A stretch of DNA of 64,000 nt from Aquarana catesbeiana (taxonomy: Eukaryota; Chordata; Amphibia; Anura; Ranidae): assembly GCF_042186555.1 (NCBI RefSeq), contig NC_133332.1:122699375-122763374 (forward strand). The letters are read 5' to 3'. Both the position numbers and the translations under genes were made by a program. Of the stretch, positions 34,301 through 45,670 are shown in pieces. The notes under the pieces are model-generated. The model did no database searches, was not told where the DNA came from, and was given only the letters and a program-made list of their open reading frames with translations. Position 1 is the first letter of the stretch; each line of letters begins with the position of its first letter.

Positions 34301-34340
34301 CTGTTATTGTTTTTATTACTCTGATATGTGGTGGTTGCCT
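31324..34340 (+). mobile_element. Penelope-like element remnant with inverted terminal repeats
   Basis: A block with Penelope-type coding sequence (32087-32480) is followed by arms in inverted orientation: about 32490-32780 against 34024-34335. They share GTTGGATCGGATGAAAAATG, GACCTGTGAGGAGT and ATGAGAGCAT(C/T)GTGGGAGATG. Penelope-like elements are known to have terminal repeats in direct or inverted arrangement. The left limit is uncertain; 31324-32000 is not clearly assigned. Confidence 0.6.
32087..32480 (+). pseudogene. Penelope-like RT C-terminal fragment
   Basis: In two frames the text runs LIMKYNNQHKLIRSISEKLW, then HRPDSKPPHTSYPAITYCKA and KSIKDRLVQSEFVG, then CKHVGTFTCGGTTCQCMNTK. 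The (R/K)xA-S(L/I)(R/K)D-LV-S block and the Cys cluster are those found between RT and the GIY-YIG region in Penelope-like proteins. The RT core and the nuclease are missing, and a frameshift lies near 32300. Confidence 0.6.
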
Positions 34341-34524
34341 TAAAAGTCCCCTGTGCACATTGAGGGGTACCTCTTTTCCAAGGATAAAAGTTAAAGGAAC
34401 ATTAACACTGCTACATCCAGTAAGGGTAACAAACTATTCTCAACAATAGTGTGCCTACTTTTGAAGAATCTCAACCACCCACAACTGCATTGAAGAATCT
34501 GCAAAGATACTGATGCTAAGGGGG

Positions 34525-35017
34525 CTAGACCTGAAATCTGCAGCTATGGATCGCACAGCTAGTGAAATCTATGAGGAGTACCCCGTTGCCATAGAATTTG
34601 CCTTTGTTGACCTGTGTACGCCAATCCTCAAATGTAGGAGGAAGAGGGGAAAGCCATTTTAATATAATGCACTTGCAGGCTAGAAATAACAATCTGGATA
34701 TGGATGTCTGGGCTTGAGGTGTATATATTGTAATTCCTCATCCAAAAATCCCAGGGTACAAATCAATGGGTCATGTTGCAAAACAGTCTGGAATGTCGTA
34801 TTGTGGAACCAACACGATTTCAAAAATGCACCAATTGAGGACATCTTAGAGCATGTGCAATAGATCCGCAGGTGATCCTCTGCATCTGGGACAATCCAGA
34901 CTCTCTTTACAGTGCCATTGATGTAATTTGTATGGCGTTCTAAAAGCCCTGTGTATGACATAAAGTTGGGATAATCGTTGTGTTGGTGAGATGGAAACAA
35001 GTAGATCATGTTCCAAC
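34525..35017 (-). pseudogene. L1 ORF2 C-terminal piece
   Basis: After the hAT insert the frame reads MIYLFPSHQHNDYPNFMSYT, ... VWIVPDAEDHLRIYCTCSKM, FQTVLQHDPLICTLGFLDEE, and then CIILKWLSPLPPTFEDWR after a stop. The DHL-C-C block and the A(C/R)KCIIL-W tail are typical of the L1/Tx1 ORF2 C terminus, and the visible stop confirms loss of function. Confidence 0.7.
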
Positions 35018-35300
35018 TAGGGATGAGCCAAACACCCCCTGGTTTTGTTCGCACCAGAACTTGCGAACGGACCGATAGTTTGCAAGAACTTTCGAACCCC
35101 GTTAAAGTCTATGGGACTTGAACGTGAGAAATCAAAAGTGCGAATTTTAAAAGCTAATATGCACGTTATTGTCCTGAAAAGGGTTTGGGCACCAGGTCCT
35201 GCCCCAGGGTACATGTATTAATGCAAAAAAAGTTTTAAAAAAGGCGGAGTGATTTTAATGATGCTTAAAGTGAAAAAATAAAAGTGAAATATTCCTTTAA

Positions 35301-36150
35301 CCACTTGCTTACCGGGCACTTAAACCCCCCTCCTATCCAGACTAATATTCAGCTTTCAGCGCTGACGCAATTTGAATGACAATTGCGCAGTCATACAACA
35401 CTGTACCCAAATGAAATTTTTACCATTTTTCACCACAAATAGAGCTTTCTTTTGGTGGTATTTGATCACCTCTTTGTTTAAAAAAATGTAAAAAACTGAA
35501 TAAAAAAAAAAAAAAATTGTTATTCTTTTATATTTTGTTATAAAAAATTTTAAACGGGTAATTTTTCTCCTTTATTGATGTACGCTGATGAGGCGGCAGT
35601 GATGGGCACTGATAGGCGGCAGTGTTGGGCACTGATAGGTGGCAGTGATGGGCACTGATGGGTGGCAGTGATGGGCAGCACTGCCGGGTGGCACTGATTG
35701 GCACTACAGGTGGGCATTGATAGGTGGCACTTGTGGGCATTGATAGGTGGCACTTGTTGGCACTGTTAGGTGGCACTGTGGGCACTGTTAGGTGGCACTG
35801 TGGGCACTATTAGGTGGCACTGTGGGCAGTGTTAGGTGGCACTTATAGTTGGCACTGATGAGTCAGATGTGCCTCTTCCACTTGGGGACCGATGTCCCTC
35901 ACATCCTAGCCGGTGATCGGCTTTTTTTCCTACTCACCGATCTTTTGTTTACATCATGTGATCAGCTGTCATTGGCTGACAGCTGATCACATGGTAAGGG
36001 GCCGGGACTCGGTGATCACAGCGCGCCCGGTGCGCGCCCTTCAGGGTGCGCGCAGGGAGCGTGCACAGGGGAGGCCGTCATATGACGGCCTCCCGGGAAT
36101 GCAGGTCCGCGCTGTGGCCGTCATTCGGCCATAGCGCAGATGCCAGGAGG
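35301..36150. mobile_element. TTAA-flanked non-autonomous element nested in the hAT
   Basis: TTAA at 35297-35300 and 36151-36154 flank CCACTTGCTTACC and, inward from the right, CCTCCTGGCATC. The interior contains the inverse of the GTGATCAAATACCACCA block (35457-35473), then about a dozen degenerate GGCACTGATAGGTGGCA units at 35585-35860, then a GC-rich hairpin-forming part (AGGCCGTCATATGACGGCCT at 36071-36090). Confidence 0.75.
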
Positions 36151-36844
36151 TTAAATATCGTGCCTGGGGGGTGTCTATAGTATGCCTGTAAAGTGGCACG
36201 TGTTTCTCATGTTTAGAACTGTCCCTGCACAAAATGAAATTTTTAAAGGAATAAAAGTAATTTCAAACTGCCTCCGGCTTTAATGTAATGTCTGGTCCTG
36301 GCAATATGGATGAAAATCATTGAGAAAAAAGGCATGGGTACCCCCCCAGCCCATTACCAGCCCCTTTGGGTCTTGTGTGGATATTAAGGGGAACCCCGCA
36401 TCCAAATTAAAAAAAGGGAAGGCGTGGGGCCCCCAGGCGCTATATACTCTGAACAGCAGTATACAGGCGGTCCAAACAAGACAGGGACTATAGGTTTGTT
36501 CTTAAGTAGAATCTGTTTGTAATTTTGAACTGGTACATTTTTAAAGTGTAGCTCCAACCAAAAAATATATTTTTAAGCTTTTTGGAAAGCATAGGGAAGG
36601 GTTATCACCCCTGTAACCTTTGTTTTGCTGTCTGTGCACCTGTTCAGGAGATTTCACCTCACTTTCTGTCCCAATGACAATTGGATTTTGAAAATTTGGG
36701 ATTTTTAGTGAAACAAGGAACCCTTACAAGAGAGAATTTCCCTTCCTAGGGGTAGATTTCTTCTCACTTCCTGTTGTCTCCTTCTGTTTGAAAGTAGGAG
36801 TCGTTTGTAAGTTGGATGTTTAAAAGTAGGGGCCTGCCCTATAT

Positions 36845-38030
36845 ACGCTGCAGAAATTTGGGCCTTAGGTGTTGGTGTTGCCATAACACTGTAAGCCTTC
36901 ACAGTTACTCTTGGTGGGCACAGGAATGGGCCCTGCTGTGAAATATTAGATCAAGAATTGTAATTGCATGCCCCTGTTGAACAGGGTCAGAAAAATGTGG
37001 CCTTTGGTGGTGGACAGTGTGGTGGTGTTGCCACAACACTGTAAGGGCTCACAGTTACTCTTGGTGGGCGCAGGAACGGGCCCTGCTGTGAAATATTAGA
37101 TCAAGAATTGTAATTACATGCCCATTTTGAACAGGGTCGGAAAAATTGGGCCTTTGGTGGTGGACGGTGTGGTGGTGTTGCCACAACACTGTAAGGCCTC
37201 ACAGTTACTCTTTGTGGGCACAGGAACGGGCCCTGCTATGAAATATTAGATCAAGAATTGTAATTACATGCCCCTGTTGAACAGGGGCAGAAAAATTGGG
37301 CCTTAGGCACAGGTGCTGGTGCCACAGCACTGCAACCCCTCACAGAAACTCTAGTTGGAGCGCATGAATGAGCCCTGCTGCAAATTATTGCAGCAAAAAT
37401 TGTAATTATACGCCCCTGTTAAACAGGGGCTCAAAAATTGGGCCTTAGGCACTGGTGCTGGTGCCACAACACTGCAACCCCTCACAGATACCCTAGATGG
37501 AGCGCAGGAATGAGCCCTGCTGCAAAGTATTGCATCAAAAATTGTAATTACATGCCCCTGTTAAACAGGTGCTGAAAAATTGGGCCTTAGCCACTGGTGC
37601 CACAACACTGCAACCCCTCACAGATAATATAGTTGGAGTGCAGGAATGAGCCCTGCTGCAAAGTATTGCATCAAAAATTGTAATTACATCCCCCTGTTAA
37701 ACAGGGGCTGAAAAATTGGGCCTTAGGCACTGGTGCTGGTGCCACAACACTGCAACCCCTCGCAGATACTCTAGTTGGAGCGCAGGAATGAGCCCTGCTG
37801 CAAAGTATTGCATCAAAAATTGTAATTATACGCCCCTGTTAAACAGGGGCTGAAAAATTGGGCCTTAGGCACTGGTGCTGGTGCCACAACGCTGCAACCC
37901 CTCACAGATACTTTAGTTGGAGCGCAGGAATGAGCCCTGCTGCAAATTATTACATCAAAAGTTGTAATTACACGCCCCTGTTAAACAGTGGCAGAAAAAT
38001 TATGCCTTAGTCACTGGTGGCGGTGCCCAG
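36845..38030. repeat. About 8 tandem copies of a 145-bp unit in the hAT
   Basis: Each unit contains TTGGGCCTTAGGCACTGGTG, GCCACAACACTGCAACCCCT and TTGTAATTACATGCCCCTGT with small differences. The first three copies (GTTACTCTTGGTGGGCACAG type) form a subgroup distinct from the later five (AGTTGGAGCGCAGGAATGAG type). Non-coding; it lies downstream of the transposase stop. Confidence 0.85.
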
Positions 38031-38224
38031 AACCAAAAATGTTCTTACAAGCTGTCAGCATGAAAATTGAGGAGGAAGAGGATAGTCACTCAGCATAACA
38101 GGATAGTCACTCAGCATCAGCATAGGCAGTCTTGAAGGGACCTCACATTAAAAAAAAAAAAAAATATTCAGTTACATCAGCATCAGGTGCTTGGTAGCTG
38201 GTGATCCAAGACTAATTTATTTTT

Positions 38225-41200
38225 ATGAAGGTCAGTCAATCGACCGATTCGGTGGACAGGCGCACGCTGTGATCGGTTACAAAATCTCCAGCAGCACTGA
38301 ATGTGCGTTCCGAAAGAACACTGGATGCAGGACAGGCCAGTAGCTCAATTGCATACTGTGCAAGCTCTGGCCAGTGATCCATCCTCAAGGCCCATTAACC
38401 CAGAGGATTTTCAGTGGGAAAGGTGTCCAAGTCTGATCTTGCCCCTAGGTATTCCTGCACCATGTAAATCAGATGTTGGCGATGGTTGCTGGACCCGATC
38501 ATACCTTGGGACTAAAAAATTGTCTGAATGCATCGGTCAGACGGCCACCTTCTCCACCGCTCCTTCTGTGACTGACCCAAGCCTCAGCAACACGTTGTCC
38601 AGGACCAGGAATTTGTAACCTCCCAGACTCTGGAAACGCGCTGCACAAACCTTTCTGCAAGGCCTCCCGAAGATGTTTCATCCTCTGCTCCCTCTGCGAT
38701 GGCAAGATAAGGTTTGAAACCTTACCCTTGTAACGTGGATCAAGGAGGGTTGCCAGCCAGTAATGATCCCTCTCCTTGATACCACGAATACGAGGATCCT
38801 TCCGCAGGCTTTGCAGGATCAGGGAGGCCATGCAGCATAGGTTTGCTGAGGCATTCGGTCCGGAGTCCTCTGGGTTACTAAGGACGACATGATCCGCAGC
38901 CACCTCCTCCCAGCCACGTACAAGTCCATAGGTTGCTTGGGACTGTAAATGATCCCTTGAAGACTGCTGCTGATGCTGAGTGCTAGGCTCCACCTCCATG
39001 CTGACACAATCCTCCTCATTGTCTTCCTGTGTGATCAGTGGGCCAGCAGGAACACTGTCTGGATAAAGGGGGCCTTGAGAGGTAAGGAAGTCCTCCACTT
39101 CCTCCCTCTGTTCTGTCTCAAGTGCCCTGTCACTAATTCCACGCAACGTGTTCTCCAACAGGTGGACAAGAGGGACAGTGTCACTGATGCATGCACTGTC
39201 ACTGCTCACCATCTTCATGGCCTCCTTAAATGGTGACAGGACAGTGCATGCATCCCTGATCATGATCCACTGGCGTGGGGAAAAAAAACAAGCTCCCCTG
39301 ACCCTGTCCTGGTGCCATAGTCACACAGGTGCTCATTGATGGCCCTCTGCTGCGTGTGCAGCCGCTGCAGCATGGCCAACGTTGAGTCCCACCTGGTGGG
39401 CATGTCACAGATTAGGCGGTTCTTGGGCAGGTTAAATTCCTTTTGAAGATCAGCCGGCCGAGCACTGGCATTATATGACCGGCGGAAATGCACACAGACT
39501 TTCCTGGCCTGCCTCAGGAGATCCTGTAAGCCCGGGTACCTGCCCAAGAACCGCTGCACCACCAAGTTAAAGACGTGAGCCAAACAGAGCACATGGGTCA
39601 GGTGTCCCTGTCGGAGGGCGGAGAGGAGGTTGGTGCCATTGTCGCAAACCACCATTCCTGGCTTAAGCTGGCATGGCGTCAACCACTTCTGAGCCTGCCC
39701 CTGCAGAGCTGACAGAATCTCTGCCCCAGTGTGGCTCCTGTCCCCAAGCACACCAGCTCAAGCACCGCATGGCATCTTTTTGCCTGCGTACTTGCGTAGC
39801 CCCTTGAACGCCTACAGAGCACCGCTGGTTCCGAGGACAAATCAGCACAGGAAGAGGCCATGGAGAAAGAAGAAGAGGAGGGGTGGAGGAGAGAGGTGTG
39901 GCAGAATCACCACTAGTAGCATTTTGGAGGCATGGTAGCGGAACAACCTTCAACACTACTGCACCCTGTCCTGCATCCTTCCCAGCTGCCAGCAGAGTCA
40001 CCCAGTGGGCCGTAAAAGATAGGTAACGTCCCTGTCCATGCCTGCTGGACCATGAGTCAGCGGTAATATGCACCTTACTGCTGACCGCCCTGTCCAGCGA
40101 GGCCAAGACATTGCCTTCCACATGCCGGTAGAGAGCCGGAATCGCCTTCCGTGAAAAAAGTGGCGTTTGGGAACCTGCCACTGAGGAACCGCACATTCCA
40201 CAAACTCACGAAAGGGGGCAGAGTCTACCAACTGAAAAGGCAGCGGTTGAAGTGCTAGCAATTTAGCCAAGCTATCATTCAACTGCTGGGCATGTGGATG
40301 GCTGGGAGCGAACTTCTTTCGGTGGTGCAGCGGCTGGGGCAGGGAAATTTGCCTGGTACAATCAGACATTGGTGTACCGATAGCAGATTGCCCTCAAGTA
40401 CTTGGCAGTGACACACCTAATTCTACACCTTCATTCCTCTCAGTGCAGGTTTCTGAGAGGACTGAAGGTATAGTGGGGTTGGAGATCCCAGCTGATGAGG
40501 AGAAAGGAGAGGTCCGCTTTGTTCTTTGGTGTGGGTCTTTTATGTATGCTTGCCAACGGATTGCATTGCAGGTCGACATATGTTTGGTCAAGCATGTGGT
40601 GCCCAAGCGGCTGCTGTTGGCCATGCGAGATACGCTTCAGACATATGTTGCAAATAGCAACGGTGCGATCTGCTGCACATGTCTCAAAAAAGGCCCTCAC
40701 CAAAGAACTTTTGGAATAACACGCAGAGACAGAAGCGCCCTGCACATGTGGAGCTCTGCGGTGTGATGCAGTCAGTTGGCTGCCCTTAATCTGGCCCCTG
40801 GAGGGCATCCTGCCTCGTTGGAGATGTGCCTCCTCCTCCTCTCTCCTATCAGGCACCCATGTAGAGTCAGTGACCTCATCATCCCCTCCCTCCTCATCAC
40901 TGGAGCAAACCTGGCAGTATGCTGCAGCTGGGGGAACATGACTGCCAGTTTGCTGTCCTTCTTGGGCACCCCCTCTCTCTGGGCTCACGTAACTGCCTTC
41001 CTCAAGCTGGGTACTATCATCCGGAGCCCTCAAAACGCTGCGCATCCTCTTGTAGCATGTACCCAACACTGTGGTCAAACAGTTCGGGGGACTCCTCAGG
41101 ACATGGTGGGGCTAGGGAAGGAGTGACTGATGCCATTGAGCCGAGGGAAGAGGCTGCTTTGGCAGCTGCTTTGGCAGACAAAGTACCCTGAGCCTGGGTG

Positions 41201-41431
41201 AGAGAGGATGAGAGGATGAGGATGGCTTGGTCATCCACTCTACCAACTCTTCTGCATGTTGCGGCTCAACACGTCCAGCTGCCTAAAAAAGGACAAGCAT
41301 GCCCCACGGCCACGTGCTGATGAGGATGCACCATGTCCACGACCAGGACTGTTGCCTCTATACACAGAGCCCGCTTGCCCTCTTTTATTGGCCTGTGTGT
41401 GTCTGCCTCTCCTTGTTGGCCTTCCAGACAT
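38225..41431 (-). pseudogene. hAT transposase with BED zinc finger, several frameshifts
   Basis: The start MSGRPTRRGRHTQANKRG at 41431 leads into low-complexity acidic sequence (41078-40770), then a BED-type zinc finger: AICNICLKRIS and, in the next frame, LGTTCLTKHMSTCNAIRW. The catalytic part follows in 40369-39260: LNDSLAKLLALQPLPFQLVD, VHITADSWSSRHGQGRYLSF, LKPGMVVCDNGTNLLSALRQ, CLAHVFNLVVQRFL and PTRWDSTLAMLQRLH. Frame 39263-38499 has LATLLDPRYKGKV. The C-terminal hAT dimerisation region, recognisable but broken, lies at about 38460-38230. Stops and frameshifts (near 41240, 40650, 40170, 39700 and 38500) make it non-functional. The family is ZBED/Charlie-like. Confidence 0.8.
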
Positions 41432-41454
41432 ACTGTCTTTGATGTATTGGAATA

Positions 41455-41885
41455 GGTACACAAGGAATTGTCTGCAGTCAGCTTTAGCTGCACACTGTGC
41501 CCAGTATACAGTACACTGACTTAATAAACTGCAGCTTAGCTCAATCAACTGCCTGTATTATTAGGAATAGAACAGGAATAGTCTGCAGTCAGCTTTACCT
41601 GCACACTGAGCCCAGTATACAGTAAACTGACTTAATATACTGCAGCTTAGCTCAATCAACTGCCAGCCTATATTATTAGGAAGAGAACAGGGATGGTCTG
41701 CAGTCAGCTTTACGTGCACACTGAGCCCAGTATATAGTACACTGACTTAATAAACTGCAGCTTAGCTCAATCAACTGTCAGCCTATATAATTAGGAAGAG
41801 AACAGGGATGGTCTGCAGTCAGCTTTAGGTGCACACTGAGCCCAGTATACAGTACACTGACTTAATAAACTGCAGCGAGAATAAC
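41455..41885. repeat. About four copies of a 117-bp tandem repeat (hAT right part)
   Basis: Units share GTCTGCAGTCAGCTTTA, TGCACACTG(A/T)GCCCAGTATA and ACTTAATAAACTGCAGCTTA. They lie upstream of the transposase start, so they may have worked as its promoter region or as transposase binding sites; this is inference. Confidence 0.8.
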
Positions 41886-41927
41886 AGGAATACTCTGAAG
41901 TGAGATCTAGCTAAACTGAATACAGTG

Positions 41928-41932
<5 letters not shown>

Positions 41933-41977
<45 letters not shown>
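41933..41977. repeat. TA dinucleotide microsatellite
   Basis: About 22 TA units within the hAT right part. The second hAT end at 61612-62109 also has TA runs beside the homologous position, suggesting the microsatellite is part of the family. Confidence 0.9.
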
Positions 41978-41979
<2 letters not shown>

Positions 41980-42429
41980 ACTCCTGGGATGCATATATAT
42001 ATTAAATACACTGACTGCAGCTACCTGAATTGCCTGCCTTCTAACTGAAATGAAATGACGCTCTGACTCTCTCTCTATCTCTCTCACACGCCGCAACACA
42101 CTACACAAGGCCGACATGCAGGCGGCCTTATATAGTGTGGGGCGTGTACCTACTCCCCTGAGCCATGATTGGCCAAAGGCACCCTTCCTTTGGCCAATTA
42201 TGGCTCTCTGTGCTGGCGGCGCTGTGATTGGTCAAAGCATGCGGGTCATAGTGCATGCTTGGTCAATCATCAGCCAACAATGCACTGCAATGCTGCAGTG
42301 AATTATGGGCCATGACGCGCCACTTGAATTTGGCCCAAATGGCCCATAATGTTCGAAATTTGGTGAATGGCCGAACAGCCAATGTTCGAGTCGAACATGA
42401 GTTTGACTTGAACATGAAGCTCATCCCAG

Positions 42430-42741
42430 GTTCCAACACAGCTTGCCATATCTCTCCATATAAACCAGCAATATCTTTATTCCATCCTTTCCTGCCAGGA
42501 AGCTATTGATTACCATGGGAACTTTCCAGTAGGGGTTTATACATGGAAGAAATGAGACCTCTCTCATCTGTAGTATTAGCTAGATGATCCATAAGCAGAG
42601 CAGCAATCAATCTAAAAGGGGGCTGCTTACATTGAGCTGAAAGGGCGTGACGGAGCTGAAGGTGTTGGTAAAACATGAAAGGGGATACCGAATTCCTTTT
42701 TTGTATATCATAAAAGGATTTTAAGTGTATCATTAGCATAT
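42430..42741 (-). pseudogene. L1 ORF2 middle piece
   Basis: Read on the minus strand: LKSFYDIQKRNSVSPFMFYQ, LQLRHALSAQCKQPPF and YGEIWQAVLEP, ending at the hAT duplication. FMFYQHLQLRH is the typical L1/Tx1 ORF2 block after RT. It continues from 44726 and into 35017. Confidence 0.7.
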
Positions 42742-44698
42742 AAAAATACATGTATACATTCTTAAAACCCAAAGGTATTAACAGCGCTTATGATGAATGC
42801 TTATTCATGCTAATGATTTATCATTACGTGATAAGTCCGTCCTATGTTCAACATGACACTCTTATATTATTCCACTCTAGCAATCCTCCTAGTAGCTGTG
42901 AGAAATTTTAGATCATATATATGTTAAGCATCTGAAAAGGTGCACGGATAAAATTAAATGTGACAGTTAAAAGTCAAATAAGATTCCAAAACGTAGTAAG
43001 CAGTTCCTGGTGTTCAAGATCAAGTATAAAGTGCAACGTGCTAGAAAAGCATCAAAAAGTGATAAGTCCCCTGTTGGAGTGAAATGACGATAGCGGGAGA
43101 AGGCTTCTGTATAGACTCTTAAGTGCTGTCCTTAGGTTGATATAGAATGATGTACCTTCACCGTATCACCTCCTGGGCAGCCCCTTATGTATATATGTAT
43201 ATATGAAGGATGGATTTAGTACAGCCTATAATCTCCTCTATTTCAATGATCCGCTTTGGAACAACAGCTGATCGCACTTTGTCTTACTTCGGAACATCAC
43301 TTAACTCTGTAGCATCATGTAAAACAATAGGGGAGACTCTCCATAGTGTGATAATATTTATTACGTAAGTGTCCCCTCATTACAAATTATGCTTACAGTG
43401 TTCCAAGTTAAAAACAGCCTATCACATCATTTGCGTCTGCTCACCGCTGGTCGGAGTGCTGGCGTACCACCCACCTCGATGAGTTCCAGGATGACGCTTG
43501 GTGTGTGAAGCTGTAGGGGCGCGTGGTCATTTCCTGGTGCATTTCGTCATTACGTCTTCAGGGGACATGCGAGGTGGGCTGTATGCCAGCACTCCGACCA
43601 GCGGTGAGCAGACGCAAATGATGTGACAGGCTGTTTTTAACTTGGAACAATGTAAGCATAATTTTTATTGGGGCGACACTTTCGTAATAAACATTATCAC
43701 ACTATGGAGAGTCTCCCCTATTGTTTTACAAAGCGGCTCATTGAAATAGAGGAGATTACAGGCTGTACTAAATCCATCCTTCTGGTAAGCATATATACAT
43801 AAGGGGCTGACCACGAGGTGATACGGTGAAGGTACATCATTCTATATCAACCTAAGGACAGTACTTAAGAGTCTATACAGAAGCCTTCTCCCGCTATCGT
43901 CATTTCACTCCAACAGGGGACTTATCACTTTTTGATGCTTATCTAACACCAAGCGTCATCCCGGGACTCATCGAGGTGGGCGGTACGCCAGCACTCCGAC
44001 CAGCGGTGAGCAGACGCAAATGATGTGACAGGCTGTTTTTAACTTGGAACACTGTAAGCATAATTTGTATTGAGGAGACACTTTCATAATAAACATTATC
44101 ACACTATGGAGAGTCTCCCCTATTGTTTTACATGATGCTACGGAGTTAAGTGATGTTCCGGAGTAAGACGAAGTGCGATCAGCTGTTGTTCCAAAGCGGA
44201 TCATTGAAATAGAGGAGATTACAGGCTGTACTAAATCCATCCTTCATATACATAAGGGGCTGACCACGAGGTGATACGGTGAAGGTACATCATTCTATAT
44301 CAACCTAAGGACAGCACTTAAGAGTCTATACAGAAGCCTTCTCCTGCTATCGTCATTTCACTCCAACAGGGGACTTATCACTTTTTGATGCTTATCTAGC
44401 ACGTTGCCCTTTATACTTGATCTTGAACACCAGGAACTGCTTACTACGTTTTGGAATCTTATTTGACTTTTAACTGTCACATTTAATTTTATCCGTGCAC
44501 CTTTTCAGATGCTTAACATATATATGATCTAACATTTCTCACAGCTACTAGGAGGACTGCTAGAGTGGAATAATATATGAGTGTCATGTTGAACATAGGA
44601 CGGACTTAGCATGTAATGATAAATCATTAGTATGAATGAGCATTCATCATAAGCGCTGTTAATACTTTTGGGTTTTAAGAAAGTATACATGTATTTTT
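42742..44698. mobile_element. Two-kilobase palindromic insertion with a third internal copy
   Basis: The insert begins AAAAATACATGTATAC and ends with its inverse. Left arm (42742-43502) and right arm (43945-44698) are inverted copies of about 750 bp. Between them a partial third copy (about 43562-43930) lies in the same direction as the right arm. It splits the L1 ORF2. No ORF with a known domain is present. The layout resembles a foldback element or a tandem/inverted set of Penelope-like terminal repeats. Confidence 0.75.
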
Positions 44699-44725
44699 AA
44701 CTTAGTTTTTAGATTATAACGGCAG

Positions 44726-45670
44726 CTATAAGTGCGTTAAACTTTTTGCATCCATTTGAGTGCTAGGATCTAAGTGTTTTTTCACTTTTGATATTAATCC
44801 ATGGTCATTAGCATATAATTGAAATAGGAACTGGACACCCCTAGCGTACCAATCATTAAAACCCTGCAATTTATTAATTTTCTCTAAGCATCTTCCCTCC
44901 CAAATCGGTAAATAATATGATACCCCATCATATCTCAATATACGCTTCATCTCATCCCAAACCTTGGACATAAGGATTAAGGTAGGATAATGAAGACAGT
45001 CCCAAAACCCGCCCGCCTCCAATTGCTCCAAAAGAGGATATCTACAGGACTGCAACAAAAGGACAGCTTGAATAGGTTCTCTGTGGTTTACGGTAACCCT
45101 AACCAGCAAAGTGCTGTAACTGAGCAGCCAGGAAGTATACTCTTGCAAATGGAATGGCTAATTCCCCACCATCTTTGGGTAATTGTAGTATAGGTAGATA
45201 GATTCTCAGATTTTTACATTTCCAAATCAAAATTCGAAAAAGGGAATCTATTTTTTTTAATCCATTGTAAATGAATCCATACAGGTGAATTGTGCATAAC
45301 ATATAACAACTGCAGTGCCCAAATCATTTTAATAAGGTTCGCTCTTCCTACCATGGACAGTAGAAGTTTACACCATGCTTTGCTTTTAAGTGTACATTTT
45401 TCTAGAAGGGGTCATAGGTTATACTGTAAATAATGCTCTACTTTGAGATGGACCCATACTCCTAAGTATTTAAAAGACGACACTATCTTAATTTGTTACA
45501 ATGGGGAGGCATCACCTGCTGAGAATCTAAGGGGAGAAGGGCAGGTTTGTCCCAATTATTTGTAAATCCAGAAAAGGATCCAAATATCAAGATAGTGGAC
45601 ATGAGGGATGACAAGGATGCCCCAGTATCTCCCAGGAACAGCAGTGCACCATTGGCATGGTGTGTTCTGT
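44726..45670 (-). pseudogene. L1 ORF2, RT end and following region
   Basis: Order on the minus strand: a degenerate YADD site (reads HANG) followed by ALLFLGDTGASLSSLMSTIL, then SSFKYLGVWV, MVGRANLIKMIWALQLLYVM, LKKIDSLFRILIWKCKNLRI and LPKDGGELAIPFARVYFLAA. Frame 45148-44726 continues (FPLLEQLEAGGFW-like block, LPIWEGRCLEKINKLQGFND). These are L1-clade RT-thumb and downstream motifs. Several stops occur, and the loss of YADD shows the copy is dead. Confidence 0.8.

Larger units (their letters stand above)
35018..42429 (-). mobile_element. hAT transposon, 7.4 kb, with exact 8-bp target-site duplication
   Basis: The left end is TAGGGATGAGCC and the right end, read inward, is CTGGGATGAGCT. GTTCCAAC flanks both (35010-35017 and 42430-42437), which matches the 8-bp duplication of hAT and joins the L1 ORF2 frame on both sides. 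The interior carries a ZBED-type transposase on the minus strand (41431-38225), eight 145-bp repeats at the left, four 117-bp repeats and a TA microsatellite at the right, and a TTAA element (35301-36150) inserted near the left end. Confidence 0.9.
34480..45670 (-). mobile_element. L1-type LINE (ORF2 part) interrupted by two insertions
   Basis: Three minus-strand pieces make one ORF2: 45670-44699, 42741-42430 and 35017-34480. Between them sit a palindromic 2-kb insert (42742-44698) and a 7.4-kb hAT element (35018-42429) with an 8-bp duplication. The protein order is continuous across both gaps. ORF2 ends at a TAG at 34525-34527, and the rest to about 34340 is 3' UTR. The copy is 5'-truncated within RT. 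Confidence 0.8.

Noticed and set aside
41933..41977. Tandem repeats considered as a CRISPR-like array
   Set aside because: They are TA microsatellites and eukaryotic minisatellites; there are no regular spacers.
43545..43600. Hammerhead-like CTGAAGA..GACGAAA motif on the minus strand in the palindrome
   Set aside because: Stem II cannot be formed properly between the two core boxes, so I do not list it as a ribozyme.
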